Origin: Candidatus Nomurabacteria bacterium
GTDB lineage: Bacteria > Patescibacteriota > Saccharimonadia > Saccharimonadales > UBA7683
Direction: 5' to 3'
DNA: 64,000 nt
NCBI GenBank assembly: GCA_020631865.1
Contig: JACKGS010000001.1
Span: 62,001-126,000 of the forward strand
Both the position numbers and the translations under genes were made by a program. Position 1 is the stretch's first letter, and each line of letters starts with the position of its first letter. Positions 34,783-45,550 of this stretch are shown here, one piece after another. Under the pieces are notes generated by a model, which made no database searches, had not been told where the DNA came from, and saw only the letters and a program-made list of their open reading frames with translations.

Positions 34783-36560
34783 TTATTCAGAAATTTCAAA
34801 CTTTTTTAATTTCTTTTTGGTAATGTCGTCGTTTTTATTCTGTAACATTAATAGCTGGCTATAAATTCCACCTGTGTTAGCAAGATTTTTTGGAGCACCG
34901 ATCTCGTCTACTTCGCCATTTTTAATAGTAACTATTACATCAACTTCTGAGATTGTAGAAAGCCTATGAGCTATTATTAAAACTGTCCTACCTTTCATAA
35001 GCTTTTCTAGGGCAATTTGCACTTCATTCTCTGACTTACTGTCTAAACTCGAGGTCGCCTCGTCTAAAATAAGAATTGGTGCATCTTTTAGAATAGCTCT
35101 TGCAATAGCTATACGCTGCTTCTGTCCACCAGAAAGCTTCATTCCACGCTCACCAACAACAGTATCTAAGCCATTCGGTAATTTCTTAATAAATTCTGTA
35201 GCATTAGCTGATTTGGCAGCTTTCTGAATCTCTTTCAATGAAGCTCCCGGGCGACCGTAGGCAATATTTTCTCTGATAGTACCACTAAATAGCGTGGCCT
35301 CCTGAAATACAACGGCGATATTATTTCTTAAACTCTTCTGAGTAATAGTCGAAATATCTGTATTATCAATATATACACTTCCGCTATTTGGATCATACAA
35401 CCTTAACAATAAACTAGTGATTGTTGATTTTCCTTCACCGCTTTCGCCAACTAAAGCCAACTTTTGTCCCGCTCCAATTTCAAATGATATGTTCTTAAGC
35501 ACCTTCTGAGCATCCTCGTATGAAAAATCTACGGCACTAAATTTAACCACACCGTTTCCGACCTTTAATGACGGGGCATTCTTTTTATCAATAATGTCAG
35601 ATACTTCGTTCATAGAATCAAAGTAATCTTTACTATCTGCAATCGCTCGCTGGGTACGATCTACAAGGAAGCTCATACTAAAGATAGGTAACCTAATCAG
35701 AGCACCATATTGAATAAGCAAAATTGTCTCTCCAACTGTAAATTTACCGTTTACCGCTTGCCAGAATATATAGACATATACAAGTCCAAATATTGCATTT
35801 AAAATTAATCGTCTAATGATATCTTCTTTGTGCCACAGCTTTGATTGAGGTTTAGTAATTTTAATTGTCCTCTTAAGCATTTTTTTGAAAAAAGAGCTCT
35901 CTGCGCCTTCGGCAGTATAGCTTTTAGCTACTTTAATTTCTGAAATTACTTCTGCAAAACGCCCATTTGCTATATCGCTAGCTTCATTTATCTCTTTTTG
36001 ATAAACCTGCCACTTTGTACTTGTTCTACTAGTGAGCCATAAGAATATTGGATATAAAGATGCAAATAAAATTGCTACGACCCAACTATATTTTGCAACA
36101 ATCACAAGAGTAAACACGGTTGTAAGTAAAAATTGAAAAAAATTGTTGGCAAACATATTAATGAAATCTGCTACACCGGTAATTGAACGATTTAATCGAT
36201 TAATGATCTTGCCAGTCAGCTCATTAGCGTAGAATTTCTGACTCAACGTAAGAAGGTGATCATAATATTTAGTTGAAAGGAAATATTTAAGCTTAACGCC
36301 CATTATATCTCCGTAATATCCAGATATATTACTGACAAGTGTTGCACCTACGTCACTAAGGAATATCGCAAACACAATAATCAGCACCGGCAATAAGTCT
36401 CCCTGTTCTATAGAGGCACCGGGTAGTCTATCAATTGCCATCTTTGTAAGTATTGGCTGTGCCTGATTTAGCAGTGCCATTATGACCGTACCAATAGACA
36501 CCCCTAGGTAATATGGCCATAAATGAGGCGCGAACTTAAGTATTTTGATAATAGATTTCA

Positions 36561-36561
<1 letters not shown>
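34783..36561 (-). CDS. ABC transporter, fused permease and ATPase (exporter type)
   Basis: 592 aa half-transporter with about six membrane segments in the first 310 residues (ABC transmembrane type 1) and a C-terminal ATPase: Walker A GESGEGKST, signature LSGGQKQRIAIA, Walker B ILILDEATSSLD and H-loop IIAHRLST. It should form a homodimeric or heterodimeric lipid, peptide or drug exporter. The likely start is GTG at 36561, whose G is shared with the pheT TAG and which follows GGAGAAAA, so translation is coupled to pheT. A longer ORF start at 36600 lies inside pheT. Confidence 0.9.
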
Positions 36562-39071
<2,510 letters not shown>

Positions 39072-39084
39072 ATTAATAGCCTCA

Positions 39085-39498
39085 TTATTTTTTACCCTCC
39101 AGATCTAAACTATAAAATTCAAAAACTTCTTTCTTTATTGCAATAAATTCTTGTGCTGGTATTTTTTTCATACGTTTAAAGATTCTCTTTTGTGACACAA
39201 CACGTATCTGTGATAGACATAAATTACTGTTAAAATGCTGTAGCAATATCTTCTTGTAGAATTGCTTATTGGCTTTGTTTTTAGAAGTAAATGGAATAAC
39301 GAGAGCCAACGAACCACCTATGACATGAAGAATGAGGCATGGTCGTGTGAAACTTACGCCTTTACCATCTATTTCACTACCTACATTCACCCCGATCGCC
39401 ACCCAGCGTATTTCTCCGGCTCTAATATAGATATTGTCTGAGCTAACATTAAGATTAGCTTTAACTTCAGACCACTTTCGATAATCTTTATTATGCAT
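39085..39498 (-). CDS. PemK/MazF-like protein
   Basis: 137 aa. GEIRWVAIGVNVGSEIDGKG followed by SFTRPCLIL and LVIPFTS is the PemK/MazF fold core, typical of the CPR variants with long tails. In plasmids such proteins are mRNA-cleaving toxins. No antitoxin gene is adjacent: pheT follows 13 bp downstream, so the gene may have become a regulatory or housekeeping nuclease. It has its own perfect promoter at 39598-39570. Its ribosome-binding site AGGGG lies in the loop of a hairpin that includes the start codon. Confidence 0.75.
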   Translation of the reverse strand: MHNKDYRKWSEVKANLNVSSDNIYIRAGEIRWVAIGVNVGSEIDGKGVSFTRPCLILHVIGGSLALVIPFTSKNKANKQFYKKILLQHFNSNLCLSQIRVVSQKRIFKRMKKIPAQEFIAIKKEVFEFYSLDLEGKK

Positions 39499-39540
39499 AT
39501 TTTACCCCTAAAATATACGTACCCCGCAGAAAAGCGGGGT
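39497..39540 (-). promoter_or_regulatory. Paired hairpins over the start of the PemK-like gene
   Basis: In the 5' untranslated region, ACCCCGC and GCGGGGT (39540-39521) form a strong stem with a 6-nt loop. Next, ATATTTTA and TAAAATAT (39516-39497) pair around a GGGG loop; this stem includes the first two bases of the ATG and the loop holds the Shine-Dalgarno AGGGG. The layout suggests control of translation for the pemK-pheT message. Confidence 0.55.
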
Positions 39541-39569
39541 CGTTGACGCCTGTTGGCGATTGTGTTGTC

Positions 39570-39598
39570 ATTATAGCAGAGCCATCGGAATTTGTCAA
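39570..39598 (-). promoter_or_regulatory. Perfect consensus promoter of the pemK-pheT operon
   Basis: On the minus strand TTGACA (39598-39593), a 17-bp spacer and TATAAT (39575-39570). Transcription should begin near 39563, leaving a leader of about 65 nt that contains the hairpins at 39497-39540. Confidence 0.85.
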
Positions 39599-39686
39599 CG
39601 CGTCTGTTAAACTGTGCGTACAGTACCTTCGGGCCTGAGAACCTCTCCTTTGCGGGGTTTGATCATTTTTAAGATTAATTGAATTA

Positions 39687-40236
39687 TCATTCAATTTCTC
39701 CAGTTAGTATATCGATTAGTTCGGGTAGTTTGCTGTGTTTAGGGTTAAGCTCGTAACTAAAATGGTCGTTATTTGGGATAACAACAAGCTCGGCATTTAA
39801 GGTCTTCGCAAAGTACTCAGCACCTTCAAGCGGACAATATGGGTCATTATCTGAATGAACAAACACCATTCGTACTGCTTTACCCTTAACTTTATTAATA
39901 TCTATTGGCTCTTTGCTAGAATAGTCATGATTTTCAGGACGATACACCCCAACCATTACTGCTGTGTCTATTTTTTTGTCTTGCTCAAGAGCCTCTAGTA
40001 AAGAAAGTGTTGCAACGGCACCAGAAGAATGTCCAATAATTAAAGTTTCTTCATTGAAATCAAAATCATTCGAAAAAATAAACTCACGATATGTCGGCAT
40101 ATCCGGATGTTTGGCATTAGGTAATTGTGGGACCCAGACTTTATAACCACTTGCTTCTAGCTTGCCCTTCAACCAGTCAAACCAATTAGCATGAGGATTT
40201 GCAGAAGTACCATGTAAAATCAGCGCGTTTTTTCAT
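39687..40236 (-). pseudogene. RBBP9/YdeN-family serine hydrolase, frameshifted
   Basis: The ATG at 40236 with GGGGTGA upstream should encode MKNALILHGTSANPHANW, but a T6 run at 40228-40233 (A6 in the message) puts it out of frame; with five bases the frame joins the long ORF, which contains the nucleophile motif IIGHSSGAVATLSL, the Asp region VHSDNDPYCP and the His region NNDHFSYE. The joined protein has about 180 aa, normal for the family. The start overlaps the stop of the upstream flavin-oxidase-like gene. The lesion may be a sequencing error (see findings). Confidence 0.75.
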
Positions 40237-40695
40237 TGTTCACCCCAATTTAGCTCATGTTTGACATGACCGCTTCCGTCAATATTTCCGAAAACTGCCC
40301 AATTGGATACTTTTATTCTGAACATACGTCGACCGTTTGGTTCTAATAATTGTTCTTTAAGTTGTATGATGTCACGACCAAGCGCCGTGCAATAGCGAGC
40401 GATATCAGCTTCACTTGGGATTATTTCTTCAGCCATACCTTCAAAGTACAGACCATTTGGCGCTTCTGTCAGTGGATGTTGTTTGATAATATTGCCTGCA
40501 ACATGGGGATTGCTGGTAATTTCTTGGCAATGGCGAGTGGTTAGTTTGGAGACAAAATAGAGATTCAGCTCATCATCATATGCAAAATGAACCTCACAAA
40601 ACCCAGGGCCTGCCTTCACTAACAGTAGCTAATGAAAGATGTGGCGTTTTGGTAATTAATTCTCTGATTGATTTTTCTATCAGTTGACTATCCAT
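40233..40695 (-). pseudogene. Pyridoxamine 5'-phosphate oxidase-family protein, frameshifted (copy 1)
   Basis: ATG at 40695 with GGGAGA upstream opens a frame encoding IRELITKTPHLSLATVSEGR, then breaks at an A4 run (40598-40601). With one base fewer it continues as CEVHFAYDDELNLYFVSK and TSNPHVAGNII, the flavin-binding split-barrel core. About 153 aa when joined. These proteins bind FMN or heme-type cofactors; the reaction is unknown. Its ATG shares a base with the stop of the NYN gene upstream. Confidence 0.75.
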
Positions 40696-41367
40696 CACTT
40701 ATTCTCCCGTTTACTACTTTGAGACTTATTGACTTTTTGGTGTTTTTTTACAATTTTTTTATCACCATGTTTAGGCAGGCCCTAAGGTTTCGAACCGACC
40801 GCTACTCCTAGACGTTTTGCCAGTCCTGCCTAAGGTTTTCGACCGACCATACGGACTGGTTTTTGATTGCTTATACTCAAGTGAACGACGCAACTTATCT
40901 ATCTGCACGATGAACTTCAGATACTCGCGGAGTAGTTTTGAAAAGTTTCTAGTGGGCGTCAAAACATGCAAAAGTTTTTGCTTTTCAATTAAATACTCGA
41001 CCAAGCAACGAAAATCACCATCACCGCTTACGATAATAGCTTGGTCATAAGAACGGTACTTTTTAGCAACCGCATAAAGCACAAGCTCTGCATCAACATT
41101 TCCTTTATGCGTCTTTTTCCACCCACATCATATGCAATGGTTGGCTTGAAGACCAATTTATAGCCAGCCGCAGAAAGATGTTCGTAAAGTTGCTCGTTGC
41201 CGAATACTAGCCCAATAAAAAGATACGCTCTTTCAACGTTGTATTTATTCTTTAGATATAGTCTGAATTTTTTAAATCCATCTTCCAGCCAAGTGATTGA
41301 ACGCCAAGATTCAAGTTCTGACTGTCTATGAATGCGTATACAACGGGTTTCTGTATTTTTTGCTCAT
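40695..41367 (-). pseudogene. NYN-domain (LabA/DUF88) protein, frameshifted
   Basis: From ATG at 41367 the expected protein reads VVYAFIDSQNLNLG, then ERAYLFIGLVFGNEQLY, KGNVDAELVLYAVAKKY and IIVSGDGDFRCLVEYL, the NYN PIN-like nuclease core with its conserved Asp residues. Four single-base changes are needed: homopolymer runs at 41356-41361, 41268-41276 and 41114-41118 are each one base short, and that at 40780-40782 is one long. After the last, the tail LPKHGDKKIVKKHQKV reaches TGA at 40697-40695. The tail also contains a short tandem duplication. Confidence 0.7.
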
Positions 41368-41811
41368 TTCACTTCCTCGCGAATATCTACATAATGGCCG
41401 TCGATTTTGGTATCTCCGCTAATCCAACATCTTAGAGGAGTAGCTTCGTACAGCCTGCTAGGTGAATCACCCGAAACGTCTTCGGTAGCTAGCTTAAATG
41501 CTTCAGCATTATCGTTATATGCGCTCAAAATATCTGTATGGTCTTCACTTATCTCTCTTACTTTTTGCATCAATATAGACACCTCTTGCATCCGCTTCTT
41601 TCACGGTTGAATTAAAGATCGTTATAAAAACACGCCCATCTCTCGACACATTCTTTGAATGCTGAGAATCCTTTGCTGACCACCAGTAGAAATTACCGTT
41701 TCTCTCAACAAAAAATACTGGACTTGCGTGGGGCGAACCGTCTTCATTTACTGTAGATAATGTTAGATACTTATTATCTGCTATAATATTTTTTACCGTG
41801 TCATTGTTCAT
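41364..41811 (-). pseudogene. Pyridoxamine 5'-phosphate oxidase-family protein, frameshifted (copy 2)
   Basis: ATG at 41811 with AGGAG upstream. The first part encodes YLTLSTVNEDGSPHASPVFF and WWSAKDSQHSKNV, the split-barrel flavin-binding core. A T5 run at 41572-41576 shifts the frame; with four bases it continues as REISEDHTDILSAYND and ends EVK at TGA 41366-41364. The joined length is about 148 aa. Its TGA overlaps the ATG of the NYN gene, so this is one operon. Confidence 0.75.
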
Positions 41812-41972
41812 GCTAACTCCTGGGCTACCAATCCCCAGAAATATTTACATGTATATACATGCACATCCTCTTTAAAGATTCGTTCTTCGCCTTGAAAATT
41901 ACTTATATTTGCCCCATGTATTTTTATACATAAAATTATCTTCTCTCAACTCTCGAGGGCCCCTAGAGTGGT
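41812..41972. other. Intergenic gap with a 14-bp palindrome
   Basis: No gene is seen in these 161 bases. CATGTATATACATG (41848-41861) is a perfect palindrome about 35 bp upstream of the flavin-oxidase-like gene and could be an operator; no regulator can be named. Confidence 0.4.
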
Positions 41973-42282
41973 TCATCTGCCGTACATAGCTTTAATGCGC
42001 TTCGTAAAAAGCTTAAATACTTCAGTAGTATATTTCTCATAACCATACTCCATATATCCACGATATTGCATCGCCCACATCACTTTGCCACCAATTGTAA
42101 TACTTTCCTGACCAGAAAAAAGGATTACCTCCCCACCATATATCTTCAAATCGAAAATCATCTCGTTCATACACTATGCGATGAGTTCCATCGGACTGTT
42201 TCTCAATTTGTGGCTTATCATTTGCATATCCAGCCTTATTAGCTTCAAGTAAAAACGGAATTATTCTGTCTATACTTTTCAT
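41973..42282 (-). pseudogene. DUF5680-family protein, frameshifted
   Basis: ATG at 42282 overlaps the pheS stop (ATGA). The first part reads IIPFLLEANKAGYANDK, IVYERDDFRFEDIWWGGNPF; an A6 run at 42116-42121 breaks the frame, and with five bases it continues FSGQESITIGGKVMWAMQYR to TGA at 41975-41973. The motif order (FLLEA, Y-x-D, GG-x-x-F-x-GQE, W-x-M-x-Y) is that of DUF5680, a family of unknown function. About 102 aa. Confidence 0.7.
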
Positions 42283-43303
42283 TTGAATTGCCTCAGGAAG
42301 GCTAGTTTGCCGCTGTTGAAATGGCGAATGTCTTCGATGTTGTAGCGCATCATAACCAGGCGTTCGATGCCGCAACCCCAAAGCGAAACCAGTGTATTTT
42401 TCTGGGTCTACGCCTGCTTCTTTTTAAGACATTGGGGTGGATCATGCCGCAACCAAGAAGTTCAATCCAACGCTCCGAGCTACAAACACGGCAATCTTCG
42501 CCTTCTTCACAAAAGGGCATGAGAGTGAGAACTCAAAACTTGGCTCGGTGAACGGGAAGTAAAATGGTGTAATTTTGGTTTCTACTTCTTTGCCAAAATA
42601 AGTTGAAAGGAATGTTTTGAGAGTTGCAACTAGGTTACCGACGGTGATATTTTTACCCAACATAGATACCTTCTGCCTGATGAAAAGTATGTTCGTGGCG
42701 AGCGTCTAAATCTTCATTGCGAAAAACCCTATCTATCGCCAACACCGCAATTGGCTCACCTTGCTCTAGTTTTTCTTTTCGAGCTTTAATGATACGGTTT
42801 TGCATGGTGCTTGTGTGTGCTGGTGCAACAAACCCTTCTTCTGTCATAAAGGTATCGTAATCATCACGCGCCGGATGACCCTCTGGAAAGTTAAGGCTAG
42901 TAAACATATGATATTCATCATCAATCTCGCGAGATTCCGAGACCTCAAAGCCCATACGATAAAAGATATCTGTGATTTTTTCAATCTCTGCGGTAATTGG
43001 ATGAATTGTGCCGTTTTCTGTTGGCAGTAACTCAGGAAGTGCAGCATTCACATCAAATGGAGCAGTTACATCAATTGGTTTGATATTTGATATTTGATAT
43101 CTGATATCTGATGAAGTCAGCTCTTCAAGTTCGGCCTTTAATTTGTTGATAGCTTGGCCATATGCAGAACGTTGATCTTCTGGCTGATCTTTAATTTTTC
43201 CGTAAAGTGCCCGAAGCTCGGGTGCACGTAAAATAAAACGCTTTTCTTCTAGTGTTTCTAACTTTCCTAGTAGTAGTTCTCGTGTTTTTTGAATTTCTTC
43301 CAT
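42279..43303 (-). pseudogene. pheS: Phenylalanine-tRNA ligase subunit alpha, four frameshifts as read
   Basis: The N-terminal 216 residues are intact: coiled-coil tRNA-binding arm, then HPARDDYDTFMT, HTSTMQNR, and VFRNEDLDARHEHTFHQAEG of the class II core. Then lesions occur at homopolymers 42656-42658 (one too many), 42511-42514 (one too few), 42421-42425 and 42376-42379 (one too many each). Correcting them gives GKNITVGNLVATL, CRVCSSERWIELLGCGM, GIERLVMMRYNIEDIR and a stop at 42281-42279, about 340 aa. Because the enzyme is essential, sequence error is the likeliest cause. Regulated by an upstream attenuator. Confidence 0.85.
43081..43108. repeat. Heptanucleotide tandem repeat (TGATATY)n inside pheS
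   Basis: Four copies of TGATATT or TGATATC, encoding the DIRYQISNIK stretch between the tRNA-binding arm and the catalytic core. Confidence 0.8.
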
Positions 43304-43332
43304 ATGTATTCCATTTTACCTTATCTGAATAG

Positions 43333-43358
43333 AAAAACCTCGCTTGGTGCGAGGTTTT
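43333..43358 (-). terminator. Attenuator terminator before pheS
   Basis: On the minus strand AAAACCTCGC (43358-43349), loop ACCAA, GCGAGGTTTT (43343-43334), followed by another T and CTATTC. A 10-bp stem with a T-run is a good intrinsic terminator. Its 5' arm can pair instead with GCGAGG at 43382-43377, just after the leader-peptide stop. Confidence 0.8.
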
Positions 43359-43382
43359 AAGTACATTGCTAAATGGCCTCGC

Positions 43383-43427
43383 TCAGCGGGTTGTAAAGAA
43401 ATTAAAAAAGAATAGTTTCTTTGCCAT
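43383..43427 (-). CDS. Phe-rich leader peptide of the pheS attenuator
   Basis: A 14-codon ORF, MAKKLFFFNFFTTR, with five Phe codons, ends at TGA 43385-43383. It sits 80 bp before pheS and is followed by an antiterminator segment (GCGAGG, 43382-43377) and a terminator (43358-43333). A ribosome stalled at the Phe codons leaves GCGAGG free to pair with CCTCGC of the terminator, allowing read-through into pheS; one that reaches the stop covers GCGAGG and termination follows. TAAAAT (43440-43435) ends 7 nt before its ATG, so this message is itself probably leaderless. Confidence 0.8.
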   Translation of the reverse strand: MAKKLFFFNFFTTR

Positions 43428-43442
43428 TAGAGATATTTTACC

Positions 43443-43592
43443 TCAATTACTAGCTAAATGCCAGAGGTTGCAGTGCCTACACTTATACACTTTTAGTTTT
43501 GTACCATGACGGTGCTGAGCATATACCGCAGCACCTTCGGCAGCTTCTCTACTTTCAAACGCTAACTTTTCGGAACAAGGCGGCTCTTCCAT
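43443..43592 (-). CDS. Small zinc-ribbon-like protein, 49 aa
   Basis: From ATG at 43592 the frame gives 49 residues ending TGA at 43445-43443. The C-terminal LKVYKCRHCNLWHLAS is a half zinc-ribbon pattern (C-x2-C-x2-W-H) seen in small CPR proteins, from memory; an upstream Cys lies in PPCSEKLAF. TATAAT (43605-43600) ends 7 nt before the ATG, giving a leaderless start, and a CAAGG/CCTTG palindrome abuts the -10 box. It is directly upstream of the pheS leader peptide. Confidence 0.6.
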   Translation of the reverse strand: MEEPPCSEKLAFESREAAEGAAVYAQHRHGTKLKVYKCRHCNLWHLASN

Positions 43593-43605
43593 AAGACTTA
43601 TTATA

Positions 43606-43620
43606 CAAGGATCATCCTTG
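43606..43620. repeat. CAAGG/CCTTG palindrome next to a -10 box
   Basis: CAAGGATCATCCTTG has 6-bp arms around a 3-nt centre and is immediately upstream of the minus-strand TATAATAAG. The same core with TATAATAAG occurs at 31994-32035. Confidence 0.75.
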
Positions 43621-43654
43621 AAGAAGGAATCGCTTCTTTCGTAAACTGTATAAC

Positions 43655-44212
43655 TTAGTTTTTCTTGGCTTCAACTTTATGTGTCAAGCTATCTAGCATC
43701 GTCTTAGCCTCGTAAGCATGGTAGTCTTGATGTCGTAATTTACCATCTTCATCAAAAGCAGCCCAAATTTCTGAAATACCAACATGGGCATTTACGATAT
43801 CCATTTTTGTCCAGTATGCTACATCTGCAAATGAACCGATAGCATATGGAGCACCAGCTGATCCGTAGCCAACAAAGCTTACTGGTTTACCGTTCCATTC
43901 GTGATACAAGTGATCTACTGCATTCTTAATGCTAGCAGGATATCCATGATTGTACTCTGGCATTACAAATACCACCGCATCCGTCTTGTTTACATGCTTA
44001 GCCCACTTAACATCTTCTTCGTTATCGTATTCACTATTTTGTACAGATCCAGCCAATTTTTCTGGCAATTCATAAGATAAGTTCAGCTCTTTAAGATCTA
44101 CATTATCTACCTCAAATCTTCCGTCTTTTTCTACCTCACCAACAAACCAATCTGAAACCTTCTTTCCAGATCTTCCTTCGCGAACGCTAGTCGTCACAAC
44201 CAATAATTTCAT
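43655..44212 (-). CDS. NADPH-dependent FMN reductase-family protein
   Basis: 185 aa flavodoxin-like protein. VVTTSVREGRSGKKVSDWF near the N-terminus binds the FMN phosphate, and VMPEYNHGYPASIKNAVDHL followed by GYGSAGAPYA are the family flavin motifs. It probably reduces FMN, quinones or azo compounds with NAD(P)H; the substrate is not known. AGAAGGG before the ATG is the ribosome-binding site. Confidence 0.9.
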   Translation of the reverse strand: MKLLVVTTSVREGRSGKKVSDWFVGEVEKDGRFEVDNVDLKELNLSYELPEKLAGSVQNSEYDNEEDVKWAKHVNKTDAVVFVMPEYNHGYPASIKNAVDHLYHEWNGKPVSFVGYGSAGAPYAIGSFADVAYWTKMDIVNAHVGISEIWAAFDEDGKLRHQDYHAYEAKTMLDSLTHKVEAKKN

Positions 44213-44278
44213 ATTACCCTTCTTTCAAATATTAAGCGCATACTTATTTAAGCAAACACTTAATATTTATGCAAGTGC

Positions 44279-44284
44279 TATAAT
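44279..44284 (+). promoter_or_regulatory. -10 box of the yajQ-type gene, leaderless
   Basis: TATAAT at 44279-44284 ends 6 nt before the ATG at 44291. The -35 region is weak. Confidence 0.55.
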
Positions 44285-44290
44285 GTAAAT

Positions 44291-44794
44291 ATGGCAAAAG
44301 ATTCATCATTCGACATAGTTTCAGATTACGAAATAGCAAAAGTAACCAATGCAGTTGAATCCACACAGCGTGAGATCAACACTCGTTACGACTTCAAAGG
44401 CACAAAAGCCGGGCTAGAATTTACAGACGGTAACAAAACTGGCGTTACTATCACTGGCGACAATAGATTCCACTTAGATAGTATTGTTGATATGCTCAGA
44501 AAAAAACTGGCAAGCTCAGAAGTAAGCCAAAAGATTCTAGACACCAGCAAAGAACCAACAGAAAACAACATGCAAATGAAATGGGAACTCCCGTTCATAA
44601 AAGGACTCGATCAAGAAAAAGCCAAAAAAGTTACCAAACTCATCCGAGATAATTACCCCAAAGTCAAACCACAAGTACAAGGTGAGGAAATACGTGTTTC
44701 ATCACCAAAAAGAGATGAACTCCAAGCAGTAATGCAGCTCCTCCGAGAAACCAACTTCGACTTCCCCCTTGACTTCACAAATTACAGGCAGTAG
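44291..44794 (+). CDS. YajQ-family nucleotide-binding protein
   Basis: 167 aa, full length for the YajQ/DUF520 family of two ferredoxin-like domains. DSSFDIVSDYEIAKVTNAVE at the N-terminus, RYDFKGTKAGLEF and the C-terminal NFDFPLDFTNYR are hallmarks. Some members bind cyclic di-GMP or tRNA/rRNA; the role here is not known. Monocistronic with its own -10 box. Confidence 0.92.
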   Translation: MAKDSSFDIVSDYEIAKVTNAVESTQREINTRYDFKGTKAGLEFTDGNKTGVTITGDNRFHLDSIVDMLRKKLASSEVSQKILDTSKEPTENNMQMKWELPFIKGLDQEKAKKVTKLIRDNYPKVKPQVQGEEIRVSSPKRDELQAVMQLLRETNFDFPLDFTNYRQ

Positions 44795-44833
44795 AGTCAT
44801 CAATCCAATCAAAATTAGGTCAACATCTAATTA

Positions 44834-45169
44834 CTAGGATTTACTTTGTAGTGCTTCGATACGCCCAGCTAACTCTTCCCACGTTGCTTCACCCTTGTGC
44901 TCATCTGGTAACTCAAGCTCTCCCGCCATTAAGAGCACCTCCATGTATGGATCGTCATCTGGAAGACCCAAAGCAAGACCTGTAGAGAGCATACCAGCAA
45001 TCTCATAGGCAATTTCACGTCCATTATGAGGATTCAATTTCCATGCATCCAATTGACCATACAAAAACTTACCTAATAGAAGCTTGTAATCCTCAAGGTT
45101 AGTAATTTTATTCAGACTATTGTATGTGTCATTATATTTCATTATTTGTAAGTGAGCAGTTTTCGTCAT
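44834..45169 (-). CDS. Hypothetical protein, about 111 aa
   Basis: No family recognised. A helical, acidic protein with Leu-rich segments (LLGKFLYGQLDAWKLN, AGMLSTGLALGLPDDDPY) and a C-terminal helix (WEELAGRIEALQSKS). The start is uncertain: ATG at 45169 or 45142; neither has a good ribosome-binding site. Convergent with the yajQ-type gene. Confidence 0.5.
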   Translation of the reverse strand: MTKTAHLQIMKYNDTYNSLNKITNLEDYKLLLGKFLYGQLDAWKLNPHNGREIAYEIAGMLSTGLALGLPDDDPYMEVLLMAGELELPDEHKGEATWEELAGRIEALQSKS

Positions 45170-45247
45170 GCTCAGGACTCGCACCAATCGTGCACAATCT
45201 TTGCTACGTAAAACCTAGTAAACCATTTCGATTACCTAGGTGATTAG

Positions 45248-45550
45248 TTACTTGCCGTATTCGTTACCCTCAACATCACGTACGTAAGGGTATGAGACTG
45301 ATCCGTCAGGTCGTCGAGTTTCCTTGACATGACCGTGCTTGGATCCATCTCCTGGTCCGTTAAAATAGTGGTTTGTGGTAGCACTATCGCTGCGCTGTGG
45401 CTGCGACTTGAATGACGTACTCTTCATAGTACCACCCGAAGACCCGCGAGACTTAACATAGCGTCGCTTGTCGCTGTCCCAGGACATTCCTTTCGCTTCA
45501 AATTTGTGATAACAAGTGACGCAAGGGCAATTAATGCCGTGCTTAGGCAT
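45248..45550 (-). CDS. Hypothetical protein, 100 aa, Cys pair and low-complexity tail
   Basis: The N-terminus PKHGINCPCVTCYHKFEAKG has a C-x-C-x2-C cluster that could bind a metal. The rest is Ser/Gly/Lys/Arg-rich and probably disordered (RGSSGGTMKSTSFKSQPQRS), ending PDGSVSYPYVRDVEGNEYGK. No family recognised. Confidence 0.5.
   Translation of the reverse strand: MPKHGINCPCVTCYHKFEAKGMSWDSDKRRYVKSRGSSGGTMKSTSFKSQPQRSDSATTNHYFNGPGDGSKHGHVKETRRPDGSVSYPYVRDVEGNEYGK

Noticed and set aside
39085..39498. Complete toxin-antitoxin system
   Set aside because: Only a PemK-like protein is present; the adjacent reading frames do not resemble an antitoxin.
39491..39694. 67-aa ORF upstream of the PemK-like gene
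   Set aside because: It covers a consensus promoter and two hairpins, and its composition is not protein-like; regulatory DNA is the better explanation.
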